Positions 7,669 through 15,803 of a stretch of DNA of 26,659 bases are shown here, piece after piece (the first letter of the stretch is position 1; each line of letters opens with the position of its first letter). This DNA is from an uncultured Clostridium sp. (GTDB taxonomy: Bacteria; Bacillota; Clostridia; TANB77; CAG-508): positions 1 to 26,659 of the forward strand of contig USRT01000028.1 in assembly GCA_900557195.1 (NCBI GenBank), read 5' to 3'. The notes under the pieces are model-generated. The model was not told the DNA's origin, searched no databases, and saw nothing but the letters and a program-made list of their open reading frames with translations. The translations under genes and the position numbers were made by a program.

Positions 7669-8244
7669 TTATATTTTAGAATATGCAAAATTATTATATT
7701 CTCTCTTAATTATTTCTACTATTCCTCCTGAAACAATATTAGCTAAATTCATTACAAAATTTAATGATGTATTTTGTAATAATTCCATATTTTGGTGGGT
7801 TGTTTTATAATTTCTTCCTATAATTGCCTTTATACTAATATTACCTACTTCTCTTCTTCCCTTATTTATAGCTACTCCAAATTTTAGACCACCTTTTCTT
7901 ACTAAGATCTTACCAATATTACTTTCATTAGAAAGAGCCGCATCTATAGCTATAATACACGGATTATCACATTTTTCATTTATTTCTTTTAAACTTTTAT
8001 CTATGCCAGAATATATTAATGGATTTTCTAAATCACCATAAACTGTACATTTTATATTATTATTTCCAATTGCTTCTTTAATTCTATTTCCTACTAATGG
8101 ACCAAAGCAATCCCCCGTCATTCTATCTGTACCAATACATAAAAAAACTAAGTCTGAATAATTATTATTTATCTTACTAAATTGATTATAGAAATCACAC
8201 ATAAATTTATTGTATTTAACATTCTTGTTACTTATATTAGTCAT
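7669..8244 (-). CDS. yyaC: Sporulation protein YyaC (DUF1256, GPR-like fold)
   Basis: A 191-residue protein of the YyaC family, related in fold to the germination protease GPR and conserved in endospore formers. The family signature IGTDRMTGDCFGP (37-49) is followed by VYGDLENPL (68-76), IAIDAALS (98-105) and the glycine-rich INKGRREVGNISI region (126-138). The start is supported by AGGAGG 6 nt upstream. The molecular activity of YyaC is not established as far as I know; it is a marker that this organism sporulates. Confidence 0.92.
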   Translation of the reverse strand: MTNISNKNVKYNKFMCDFYNQFSKINNNYSDLVFLCIGTDRMTGDCFGPLVGNRIKEAIGNNNIKCTVYGDLENPLIYSGIDKSLKEINEKCDNPCIIAIDAALSNESNIGKILVRKGGLKFGVAINKGRREVGNISIKAIIGRNYKTTHQNMELLQNTSLNFVMNLANIVSGGIVEIIKREYNNFAYSKI

Positions 8245-8308
8245 ATATTCCTCCTATTTATGTATTATCTAATGCAATTTTATGCTTATTTAAAATTTTT
8301 ATGCCAAG

Positions 8309-8554
8309 TTAATCTTTTCTAGGTGAAATAATAATATTTATATCTGTACTATATTTATATTTCTTTATCATATCTTCTGAAAATGACGCAACTTCATTAG
8401 TAACAATTATAGTGTGATATTTCTTATCTATTAATTCTTTAATTTTATTATCTGTATTTTCTAAATCTCGTAATTTAAAAACATCAAATCCTAAATTTTC
8501 TGGTATTTTAAAACTCTCTTCATCTTTTCCATACTTTATCCAAGATATCTTCAT
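8309..8554 (-). CDS. Small V-ATPase subunit F-like protein
   Basis: An 81-residue protein. Residues 36-81 resemble the subunit F core: a helix, then YHTIIVTNEVASF (46-58) and a closing strand NIIISPRKD (73-81), which parallels the family's ending on a proline-containing strand. The N-terminal 35 residues lack the usual GFxLAG motif. No other V-ATPase gene is nearby, so it is probably a stand-alone F-like domain rather than part of a rotary ATPase. It lies 64 nt upstream of yyaC and may share its transcript. A weak GGTGAT ribosome site precedes the ATG. Confidence 0.55.
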   Translation of the reverse strand: MKISWIKYGKDEESFKIPENLGFDVFKLRDLENTDNKIKELIDKKYHTIIVTNEVASFSEDMIKKYKYSTDINIIISPRKD

Positions 8555-8680
8555 ATATTCATCACCAGTATTTAGTTTTTGATGTTTTTTGTTTTTTATT
8601 CAATTTGTTTATGATTTAATTTTATTGTTACATTTATTTTGCAATCTTATTACTTATTTAATGCATATATGGTTGCAGAT

Positions 8681-8709
8681 TTGAATTTTATGTTAATTCA
8701 TGTTATAAT
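8681..8709 (+). promoter_or_regulatory. Promoter of the 254-aa plus-strand gene
   Basis: TTGAAT (8681-8686), exactly 17 nt, TATAAT (8704-8709). Transcription from it would give a leader of about 95 nt before the start codon. Confidence 0.8.
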
Positions 8710-8812
8710 ATGGTTAGCATCAATTTTAATTGAATCATTTACACTACTGTGTTAGATTCATACTATTGATTGCTATGTCGTACATTCACATTTTATTATG
8801 GAGGTTATTCAC

Positions 8813-9577
8813 ATGAAGAACGAAATTTTAATCCCAAAGAACTGCTCTTTTACAGAGCACCTCACAAACTCACTCGAAAAATATTCGGACGGTAACAAGA
8901 CAGAGACTGCACTTCGTAGTTTGCCTCAGAACACAACAACTGAAGCTCTTATCCATGAACAGGTTGGTTTGAACGCTTTCCAGCTCGGCTATATTCTTGG
9001 TCAGCTGCTGGCTTGGTTTGATACTCTTCCTGATGAGCTCGCCAAAACGCAGAAAATTGCTGATCTTCCTGTAAATATTTTGGTGAAGCTCAAGATGGAT
9101 GAACTTGTTCTCAAAAACTTGGATGACTATCACCAGAAAGTAACAAGTTATAAAGAATACTGGGAAAGATATCGCAGGCTTTCTGAACTCATTTGTGGCT
9201 ACGGCTACAATATGTATTTCATCGAAGACAGATATCACAGTTACTTTCCTAATGGCTCCCACCATGTAGTGGATGGATTTGCTAACGGCTATTCAACTGG
9301 TTTCCACACAATCTGCGAAGAATCTGGTGTTACAGTTGAAAGAACTCATCCTATCCATCAGGACATTTGGAAGAATTGGCCGTTTTTTGTAGATCCGGGC
9401 TGCCACGAATATCGTCTTGATGGCAAATTCCTCTTCATGTATCATGGAGGATGGAACTGCACCCCTGACCGTGATATTCCGTATGGCAATAACGTGAAAA
9501 TGGTGAATGAGGGAGTTTACCAGGCTCTGAAAAATCGTGCATGCGATTTTGAGCCCTTTAACATTAATTTGTTTTAA
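8813..9577 (+). CDS. Solitary protein of unknown function, 254 aa (cassette B)
   Basis: A single plus-strand gene with a consensus promoter and a strong terminator. The start at 8813 is chosen over the ATG at 8798 because the GGAGG site (8800-8804) lies between them. Residues 1-130 are helical and soluble (LGYILGQLLAWFDTLPDEL near 57-75). Residues 135-254 are rich in aromatics, His, Gly and Cys, with clusters such as HSYFPNGSHHVVDG and MYHGGWNCTP, suggesting a compact, possibly metal-binding domain. There are no membrane segments. I recognise no family. Codons such as CTC, GCC, CGC and GGC make it much more GC-rich than all neighbouring housekeeping genes, a sign of transfer or of a special expression class. 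Confidence 0.8.
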   Translation: MKNEILIPKNCSFTEHLTNSLEKYSDGNKTETALRSLPQNTTTEALIHEQVGLNAFQLGYILGQLLAWFDTLPDELAKTQKIADLPVNILVKLKMDELVLKNLDDYHQKVTSYKEYWERYRRLSELICGYGYNMYFIEDRYHSYFPNGSHHVVDGFANGYSTGFHTICEESGVTVERTHPIHQDIWKNWPFFVDPGCHEYRLDGKFLFMYHGGWNCTPDRDIPYGNNVKMVNEGVYQALKNRACDFEPFNINLF

Positions 9578-9628
9578 TCTCCCTTACTCAGAGTTTTGAT
9601 TTTCGTCCGTCTGCGCACCAGCAATCAA

Positions 9629-9660
9629 CTCCCCCCTAGTTTACTAGGGGGGAGCATTAT
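9629..9660 (+). terminator. Terminator of the 254-aa gene
   Basis: A 12-bp, C/G-rich perfect repeat (9629-9640 with 9643-9654) followed by CATTATTTTTATTTTA. It is the most stable-looking hairpin of the window. Confidence 0.9.
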
Positions 9661-9742
9661 TTTTATTTTACCAAAAAATGATTAGTTACATTTAAAATAA
9701 TCCATTAATATAAAATCCACTTATATTTTTTCAAAACTTGTT

Positions 9743-11320
9743 TTATCCATTTGCAACTTCTATTCTCACATCTCTACCCTTTATTTGTTTATCCTTCATA
9801 GATGTTAAAATTTCATTTACATATTCTCCTGGTACCTCTATAAAAGAAAATTTATCTAATATGTTTATTTTTCCCAAGTCGCTTCCAGATACTGCTGTAT
9901 TTGCAGAAATACTTCCAACAATATCTTTTACCATTATCTTGTCTTTTTTTCCAACATTTAAAAATAGCTTAATTTCTTCTCCTGGTTTAAAATCAAAATT
10001 TTGCTTTTCATTATTTTCTTTTTTATTTGTAATTAAAGAAAGTAATGCTTTTGCTACTATTTTTATATCATTTTTTTGTAATAATTTTTCTAATATTTCA
10101 TCATTTATTTCTGATTCTTCATTTTTATTTTTATCTATTATTTCTTGAATATCATCAATCATCTTTTGATTTTTTACTTTGTTTATTTGTTCTATTGTTG
10201 GAATTTTACCTGATAATATTTTAGTATTCGCATATTTTTGAATACTATAAATTTTACTTTTTTCTTTTCCTACTACAAAAGTATAAGCTTTTCCTATATT
10301 TCCATTTCTTCCTGTTCTTCCTATACGATGAACATAATACTCTTCTTCTTGTGGAATATCATAATTTATTACAAGCTCTAATTCATCTACATCTATACCT
10401 CTTGCAACAACATCTGTTGCAACTAATATTTGGAATTCTCCTGTTTTAAATCTTTTCATTATTCTATCTCTTTGAGCCTGTTTGATATCTCCATGTAAGC
10501 TTTCTGCTTTATATCCATTTGATTTTAATTTTTCTATTAAATCATCCACTTTTCTTTTTGTATTACAAAATACAACCGCTTTTGTAGGATTATTTAAATC
10601 AATCAATCTCATAACTGTATCATCTTTCATAGCTTGCTTTACTTCTAGAGAAATCTGCTCTATACGATCTACTGTTAATTCTTTTGCTTTTATTTTTATG
10701 TTTTTAGGTTCTTTTAAATATTTTTTAGTAATCCCTAAAATTCTTTTATTCATTGTTGCTGAAAATAGTACAGTTTGTCTTTGACTTGGCACTTCTTTTA
10801 ATATAGTTTCAATATCTTCTTCAAATCCCATATTTAACATTTCATCTGCTTCATCAAGTACACACATTTTTACATTATCTAATTTTAATGTCTTTCTTCT
10901 CATATGATCCATTACTCTACCTGGTGTTCCAACAACAATTTTCACTCCTTGTTTTAACCCTTTAATTTGTCTTTCTATAGACTCACCACCATATACTGCT
11001 AAAACTTTAACCCCTTCTTTATATTTTGTAAATTTTCTAAGTTCTCCTGTTACTTGAGTAGCAAGTTCTCTAGTTGGACAAAGAATAATTGCTTGAACTT
11101 TATTTAAGTTTACATCAATACTTTCGATTAAAGGTAACCCAAAAGAAGCTGTTTTCCCTGTTCCTGTTTGTGATTGACCAATTACATCTTTTCCTTGCAT
11201 AATAAAAGGTATTGTTTTTACTTGAATTGGTGTTGGCTCCTTATATCCATATTCATCTAATGCTCTTAATACATTTTCTGATAACCCTAAATCTTCAAAT
11301 TTTACATTTTTTTCTTCCAT
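9743..11320 (-). CDS. DEAD-box RNA helicase with DbpA RNA-binding domain
   Basis: A 525-residue ATP-dependent RNA helicase. The Q-motif region lies at 9-37, motif I QTGTGKT at 51-57, DEAD at 156-159, SAT at 187-189 and HRIGRTGR around 332-339, so both RecA-like domains are intact. Residues about 445-525 form a DbpA-type RRM (ends GRDVRIEVANG), which in relatives binds 23S rRNA or other structured RNA. It is likely a ribosome-assembly or cold-adaptation helicase of the DbpA/YxiN/DeaD group; I cannot choose among these. It stands alone behind its own promoter and an approximately 310-nt structured leader (11321-11632), suggesting RNA-level control. AAGGAG precedes the start. Confidence 0.93.
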   Translation of the reverse strand: MEEKNVKFEDLGLSENVLRALDEYGYKEPTPIQVKTIPFIMQGKDVIGQSQTGTGKTASFGLPLIESIDVNLNKVQAIILCPTRELATQVTGELRKFTKYKEGVKVLAVYGGESIERQIKGLKQGVKIVVGTPGRVMDHMRRKTLKLDNVKMCVLDEADEMLNMGFEEDIETILKEVPSQRQTVLFSATMNKRILGITKKYLKEPKNIKIKAKELTVDRIEQISLEVKQAMKDDTVMRLIDLNNPTKAVVFCNTKRKVDDLIEKLKSNGYKAESLHGDIKQAQRDRIMKRFKTGEFQILVATDVVARGIDVDELELVINYDIPQEEEYYVHRIGRTGRNGNIGKAYTFVVGKEKSKIYSIQKYANTKILSGKIPTIEQINKVKNQKMIDDIQEIIDKNKNEESEINDEILEKLLQKNDIKIVAKALLSLITNKKENNEKQNFDFKPGEEIKLFLNVGKKDKIMVKDIVGSISANTAVSGSDLGKINILDKFSFIEVPGEYVNEILTSMKDKQIKGRDVRIEVANG

Positions 11321-11632
11321 TTTCTCTCCTTCTGCCCCATCTTAAGGACCAAAGTGACCAATTATAGACATAGGATCCAGTTAAGGACTTAAGAATTTTG
11401 GTCACTTCAAAATATAATTTATTTTTCTATTTTTTATACCGATCCAGATTTTTAAGTCCTTTACTTGGTTCTTACGTATTTGACGGATCGTTTTTTGAGC
11501 ACAAAAATAACCTAAAAACAAATATATCAATCTGTTTTTAGGCTACTTGAAAACGACAATTTTCCAATCGACATACACAATTATATTTATAAACAAATTT
11601 AATATACTATTTTTATTTCGTTATTTTCTACT
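11321..11632 (-). promoter_or_regulatory. Long structured 5' leader of the DEAD-box helicase mRNA
   Basis: About 310 nt lie between the promoter and the start codon, with several long complementary segments. A perfect 10-bp hairpin pairs 11511-11520 with 11533-11542. A second 10-bp pair is 11352-11361 with 11398-11407. The segment AAGGACTTAA near 11383-11392 can pair with TTAAGTCCTT near 11454, and TAAGGACCAA (11343-11352) with TTGGTTCTTA near 11465. These last pairings compete with the second hairpin, so the RNA could switch between states close to the ribosome site. I do not recognise it as a known riboswitch. Confidence 0.55.
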
Positions 11633-11638
11633 TTTGTT

Positions 11639-11667
11639 AGTATAGCATATTTACTAAATTATGTCAA
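11639..11667 (-). promoter_or_regulatory. Promoter of the DEAD-box helicase gene
   Basis: On the minus strand a perfect TTGACA (11662-11667), 17-nt spacer and TATACT (11639-11644). Confidence 0.8.
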
Positions 11668-11685
11668 TTAATTCTTGTTTATGAA

Positions 11686-11716
11686 AATAGTAACTATTAC
11701 TCATTTAATTACTATT
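11686..11716 (-). terminator. Weak terminator after the PIN toxin gene
   Basis: An 8-bp stem (11686-11693 with 11709-11716) followed on the minus strand by TTTTC, about 95 nt past the PIN stop. The rest of 11717-11811 is AT-rich with no feature seen. Confidence 0.35.
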
Positions 11717-11811
11717 CTGACTTTATTTTACCAAAGCTTAGTATAAAATCAATATAAAATCTAAATGATAACACACCTTACTATAATAATAAGTATATTA
11801 ATTATACATAT

Positions 11812-12213
11812 TTAATTACAGTATTTCTCTAAAAATTCTTTTGCATTCATAATTTCTGGTCTATCTATATCTACATCATTAAAATCTTTATCTCCTGTAA
11901 TAAAAACATCTACATTTTCTATTATTGCAGTGTATAAAATTATATAATCATCTTTATCTCTAATTTCAAATAACTTTTCTTCTATATTAATTGGAGAATA
12001 TACTAAATCAAACGGAAAATTCTTTAAAAACTCATCTAATTCTTTTATATCAACTTTAAATTTAATTTTCATTAATTCTTTTAGTTCTTCTATAGTATAA
12101 GAACATATTACTATTTCGTGTTCTTTAGATAATTTTTCAATTAAAGTATTCATGTTTTTACTTTTAAATAAAAATGCTGATATTAATATATTTGTATCTA
12201 ACATGACTCTCAT
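11812..12213 (-). CDS. PIN-domain toxin (putative RNase)
   Basis: A 133-residue PIN-domain protein of the stand-alone toxin type (COG1569-like). It begins MLDTNILISAF, giving the first metal-binding Asp6. Glu43 lies in the EELKEL segment, Asp87-Asp88 in RDKDD, and Asp107-Asp109 in ITGDKDF. These positions match the acidic cluster of PIN nucleases, which cut RNA with Mg2+ or Mn2+. It follows the AbrB-type antitoxin gene with a 4-nt gap, which is the normal order for such pairs. No truncation or missing catalytic acid is seen, so the toxin appears functional. Confidence 0.88.
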   Translation of the reverse strand: MRVMLDTNILISAFLFKSKNMNTLIEKLSKEHEIVICSYTIEELKELMKIKFKVDIKELDEFLKNFPFDLVYSPINIEEKLFEIRDKDDYIILYTAIIENVDVFITGDKDFNDVDIDRPEIMNAKEFLEKYCN

Positions 12214-12217
12214 ATTG

Positions 12218-12472
12218 TTATTTTTTCCTTTCTTTTCTAAAATCCTTTACTAATTCTACCACATCCTCCTCTGTTTCTAAATTTAATCGTTCTGCCTCTC
12301 CTTCAAATGCATCTTGTATTTTTTCAAGAGCTAACATTGCTGAATTTTTTATGATAATATCGTTTCCTTTTTGTAAAAAGATTATTTTACTTCCATCTTT
12401 TAAATTAAGCATTTCTCTTATCGCTTTAGGTATTGTTACTTGACCTTTTGTTGTTACTTTAGCTAATTCCAT
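12218..12472 (-). CDS. AbrB/SpoVT-type antitoxin
   Basis: An 84-residue swapped-hairpin AbrB-family DNA-binding protein. The core VTTKGQVTIPKAIREML and the following DGSKIIF and IIIKN strands are canonical. The C-terminal half (about 50-84, acidic then basic) would wrap the PIN toxin encoded next. I place the start at the ATG (12472) with AAGGTGG 8 nt upstream; an in-frame GTG four codons earlier overlaps that ribosome site and is unlikely. It probably represses its own promoter; the leader carries a threefold GTAAGG repeat. Confidence 0.9.
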   Translation of the reverse strand: MELAKVTTKGQVTIPKAIREMLNLKDGSKIIFLQKGNDIIIKNSAMLALEKIQDAFEGEAERLNLETEEDVVELVKDFRKERKK

Positions 12473-12483
12473 AAAATCACCCA

Positions 12484-12517
12484 CCTTACATTTCCTTACT
12501 TATATTACTTTCCTTAC
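12484..12517 (-). promoter_or_regulatory. Possible operator: GTAAGG repeats in the AbrB-PIN leader
   Basis: On the minus strand GTAAGGAAA occurs at 12509-12517 and again at 12491-12499 (18-bp period), with a third GTAAGG at 12484-12489 that merges into the ribosome site. They lie just downstream of the promoter, so binding by the antitoxin would block transcription. The link to AbrB binding is inference. Confidence 0.4.
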
Positions 12518-12522
12518 ACTAT

Positions 12523-12551
12523 ATTATATGTTATTTTTTCTAATTTATCAA
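12523..12551 (-). promoter_or_regulatory. Promoter of the AbrB-PIN operon
   Basis: On the minus strand TTGATA (12546-12551), 17-nt spacer, TATAAT (12523-12528). Confidence 0.75.
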
Positions 12552-12561
12552 CTATTTTAAC

Positions 12562-12607
12562 AAAAAAGGAACATATCTTTTTTATCTACTAGATTTGTTC
12601 CTTTTTT
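12562..12607 (-). terminator. Terminator of guaB-guaA
   Basis: A 12-bp stem (12562-12573 with 12596-12607) whose minus-strand 3' arm ends in six T, about 10 nt after the guaA stop. Confidence 0.85.
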
Positions 12608-12617
12608 AGTTTTTACT

Positions 12618-14156
12618 TTATTCCCACTCAATAGTTGCAGGTGGTTTTCCTGTTATATCATAAACAACACGGTTAACATGTTTTACTTCATTTACAATTC
12701 TTGATGATACTTTTTCTAATACATCATATGGAATTTTAGTCCATTCTGCTGTCATAAAATCTGATGTAGTTACTGCTCTTAAAGCTATAGTGTAATCATA
12801 TGTTCTTTCATCTCCCATTACACCTACACTTCTAATATTTGTTAGTACTGCAAAATATTGATTAATAGTTCTATCTAAACCAGCCTTTGCAATTTCTTCT
12901 CTAAATATGTAATCTGCATCTTTTAAAATTTCTAATTTATCATCTGTAATATCACCTATTACACGAATTGCTAAGCCTGGTCCTGGGAATGGTTGACGAT
13001 ATACTAGAAACTCTGGAAGACCTAATTCCAATCCTACTTTTCTTACTTCGTCTTTAAATAAATCTCTTAATGGTTCTACTATCTCTTTAAAATCAACATA
13101 GTCTGGAAGTCCACCTACATTGTGATGACTCTTTATTTTAGCACCTACTCCTACTCCACTTTCAATTACATCTGGGTAGATAGTTCCTTGTACTAAATAA
13201 TCTACTGTTCCTATTTTCTTAGCTTCTTCTTCAAATACACGAATAAATTCTTCACCAATTATTTTTCTTTTTTGTTCTGGATCAGATACTTCTGCTAATT
13301 TGTTTAAAAATCTATCCTTTGCATCAACGCGAACAAAGTTCACATCAAAATTCTTAGTAAAAACCTCTTCTACTTCATCTGCTTCATTTTTTCTTAATAA
13401 TCCATGGTCTACAAATATACAAGTTAAATTTTTTCCTATTGCTTTATTAATTAATGCTGCTGCAACAGAAGAATCTACTCCTCCAGATAGTGCACATAAA
13501 GCTTTTTTGTCTCCTATTTTTTCTTTTATAGCTCTTACAGTTTCTTCTGCAAATGAACTCATTTTCCAGTTTCCTGTACATCCACAAATATTATATACAA
13601 AATTTCTTAAAATTTCTGTTCCTTTATTTGTATGATTTACTTCTGGGTGAAATTGAATTCCATAAAAATTCTTTTCTATGTTTTGCATTGCTGCATTTGG
13701 ACAATGATTTGTTGAGCCTATATTTTCAAATCCATCTGGTAATTTATTTACAAAATCTGTATGACTCATTAAACAATCATTTCTATCTTCAAAACCTGCA
13801 AATAATTTAGATGAATTGTCTATTTTTACACTAGTTACTCCATACTCTCTTTTATCTGCTCTTTGAACATCTCCACCTAACATATGCGTCATAAGTTGCA
13901 TACCATAGCAAATTCCAAGAACTGGAATACCAAGTTCAAATATCTCTTTTGCACACTTTGGTGCATTTTCAGCATAAACACTAGCAGGTCCACCTGTGAA
14001 TATAATTCCCTTTGGATTTTTTTCTTTTATTTTTTCTATACTTGTACTAAATGGTACAATTTCAGAATATACATTACATTCACGGACACGTCTTGCTATT
14101 AATTGATTATATTGACCATAAAAGTCTATAATTAATATTAATTCTTTTTCTTGCAT
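12618..14156 (-). CDS. guaA: GMP synthase (glutamine-hydrolysing)
   Basis: A 512-residue enzyme converting XMP to GMP with glutamine and ATP. The N-terminal class I amidotransferase domain has GGPASVYAE (55-63), the nucleophile Cys83 in GICYGMQ, and the HPEV histidine. The ATP-pyrophosphatase domain has the P-loop SGGVDSS, and the C-terminal domain has RQPFPGPGLAIR and ends KPPATIEWE as in all bacterial GuaA. I start at the ATG at 14156, which has AAAGGAAG upstream and the family's usual N-terminus; an in-frame TTG 13 codons earlier lacks a site. It is 50 nt after guaB, so the two last steps of GMP synthesis are one operon. Confidence 0.97.
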   Translation of the reverse strand: MQEKELILIIDFYGQYNQLIARRVRECNVYSEIVPFSTSIEKIKEKNPKGIIFTGGPASVYAENAPKCAKEIFELGIPVLGICYGMQLMTHMLGGDVQRADKREYGVTSVKIDNSSKLFAGFEDRNDCLMSHTDFVNKLPDGFENIGSTNHCPNAAMQNIEKNFYGIQFHPEVNHTNKGTEILRNFVYNICGCTGNWKMSSFAEETVRAIKEKIGDKKALCALSGGVDSSVAAALINKAIGKNLTCIFVDHGLLRKNEADEVEEVFTKNFDVNFVRVDAKDRFLNKLAEVSDPEQKRKIIGEEFIRVFEEEAKKIGTVDYLVQGTIYPDVIESGVGVGAKIKSHHNVGGLPDYVDFKEIVEPLRDLFKDEVRKVGLELGLPEFLVYRQPFPGPGLAIRVIGDITDDKLEILKDADYIFREEIAKAGLDRTINQYFAVLTNIRSVGVMGDERTYDYTIALRAVTTSDFMTAEWTKIPYDVLEKVSSRIVNEVKHVNRVVYDITGKPPATIEWE

Positions 14157-14206
14157 TTTTAGACTTCCTTTCTCTTTAAATCTTAAATGATCCAATAACT
14201 CAAAAA

Positions 14207-15715
14207 TTAATCCTCATTTTGCACTTCCTTTAATACAACATCATGTGCACTACCTTCTTTAATACTAATATTAGATACCAAAGTAAGTCTTGCTTTTTCA
14301 TGGAATTCTGGAATGCTAATAGCTCCACAATTACACATTGTTGATTTTATCTTGCTTACAGTTACGGCTAAGTTATCTTTTAGCGGACCTGCATATGGTA
14401 TATATGAATCTACACCTTCTTCAAAACTTAATTTATTTTTTCCAGCTTCTCCTAAGTCATATCTTTGCCAATTTCTTGCACGATTAGAACCTTCTCCCCA
14501 ATACTCTTTTACGAAGTTTCCTCCCATTTTTACTTTTCTTGTTGGGCTTTCATCAAAACGAGCAAAATACCTTCCCATCATAACAAAATCTGCTCCCATT
14601 GCTAAAGAAAGTGTAATATGGTAGTCGTGTACAATTCCACCATCTGAACAAATTGGAATATATACACCTGTCTTTTTAAAATATTCATCTCTTGCTTCTA
14701 CAACATCTATTAATGCGCTTGCTTGTCCACGTCCAATTCCCTTTGTCTCACGAGTTATACAAATTGAACCTCCACCAACACCAACTTTAATAAAGTCTGC
14801 TCCTGCTTCTGCTAAATAGTAAAATCCTTCTTTATCTACAACATTTCCAGCACCTATTTTTACATCATCACCATAGTGCTCTCTTACCCAATCTATAGTA
14901 TTTTTTTGCCATACTGAATACCCATCTGATGAATCCATACAAATTAAATCTACACCTGCTTCTACTAATGCTGGAATTCTTTCGGCATAATCTCTTGTAT
15001 TAATACCTGCGCCTACTATATATCTTTTATTTTCATCTAATAATGAATCTGGATTATTTTTTCTATCTTCATAATCTTTTCTAAATACTAAATGTTCTAG
15101 ATTATCATTTTCGTCTAATATTGGTAGACAACTTATTTTATTTTCCCATATAATATCATTTGCTTCTGCTAAACTAATTCCTTTTTTAGCACAAACAATT
15201 TTATCTCTTGGAGTCATAAACTTATCTATAGGCTCATCTAAATTTACTCTAGAAATTCTATAATCTTTATCTGTTACTAATCCTAAAAATTTGCCATTAC
15301 TTGTTCCGTCTTCTGTAATAGTTACTGTAGAATGCCCTGTCTTTTCTATTAATGCAATTACATCTTTTAATGGTGTTCCACTTTTTACATTTGAGTCACT
15401 ATCTATAAATCCAGCTTTATGTTTTTTTACTCTTCTTACCATCTCTGCTTGTGACTCAATAGATTGTGATCCATAAATAAAAGAACATCCACCTTCGCGC
15501 GCCAAAGCAATAGCCATCTTTTCTCCTGAAACGGCTTGCATTATAGCAGATACGAACGGAATGTTCTCATAATATTTAGGTTCTTCACCTTTTTTAAATT
15601 TTACAAGTGGTGTTTTTAAACTAACATTACTTGGTATACATCTTTCGTCTGTTAAATTTGGTAGTAACAAAAATTCATTAAATGTTCTTGATACATCTTC
15701 TAGTATTTTTGCCAT
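14207..15715 (-). CDS. guaB: IMP dehydrogenase
   Basis: A 502-residue enzyme oxidising IMP to XMP with NAD+, the committed step of guanine nucleotide synthesis. The TIM barrel is split by two CBS domains (about 105-230). The catalytic loop is GGGSICITRE with Cys319, and the mobile flap with its Arg-Tyr pair is RARNWQRYD. The loop, flap and C-terminal segment KSTMCNCGA strongly resemble, as I recall it, the IMPDH of the protist Tritrichomonas foetus, an enzyme regarded as bacterial in origin. First gene of guaB-guaA. A hairpin lies between the promoter and the start. The gene also holds a CGGAAC at 15303-15308, read in frame as GAC GGA AC, with no frameshift. Confidence 0.97.
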   Translation of the reverse strand: MAKILEDVSRTFNEFLLLPNLTDERCIPSNVSLKTPLVKFKKGEEPKYYENIPFVSAIMQAVSGEKMAIALAREGGCSFIYGSQSIESQAEMVRRVKKHKAGFIDSDSNVKSGTPLKDVIALIEKTGHSTVTITEDGTSNGKFLGLVTDKDYRISRVNLDEPIDKFMTPRDKIVCAKKGISLAEANDIIWENKISCLPILDENDNLEHLVFRKDYEDRKNNPDSLLDENKRYIVGAGINTRDYAERIPALVEAGVDLICMDSSDGYSVWQKNTIDWVREHYGDDVKIGAGNVVDKEGFYYLAEAGADFIKVGVGGGSICITRETKGIGRGQASALIDVVEARDEYFKKTGVYIPICSDGGIVHDYHITLSLAMGADFVMMGRYFARFDESPTRKVKMGGNFVKEYWGEGSNRARNWQRYDLGEAGKNKLSFEEGVDSYIPYAGPLKDNLAVTVSKIKSTMCNCGAISIPEFHEKARLTLVSNISIKEGSAHDVVLKEVQNED

Positions 15716-15749
15716 ATTTAAATTTCCCCCTTCAATTCTTTATTTATAT

Positions 15750-15788
15750 AAAAATGAACAAAAGGGATATTCCTTTTTGTTCATTTTT
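15750..15788 (-). promoter_or_regulatory. Terminator-like hairpin in the guaB leader (candidate attenuator)
   Basis: A 16-bp stem with one bulge (15750-15765 with 15772-15788), ending on the minus strand in five T. It begins only about 10 nt after the predicted transcription start and lies upstream of the guaB ribosome site. It could be an attenuator for guaBA, or simply the terminator of the 157-aa gene upstream. Confidence 0.55.
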
Positions 15789-15803
15789 TACTAGTATTCT
15801 TCT

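Noticed and set aside
8798..8812. Upstream ATG of the 254-aa gene
   Set aside because: The Shine-Dalgarno sequence GGAGG lies downstream of that ATG and points to the ATG at 8813.
12618..14195. Longer N-terminal start of guaA at a TTG
   Set aside because: No ribosome site, and the extra 13 residues are absent from the family; the ATG at 14156 has AAAGGAAG.
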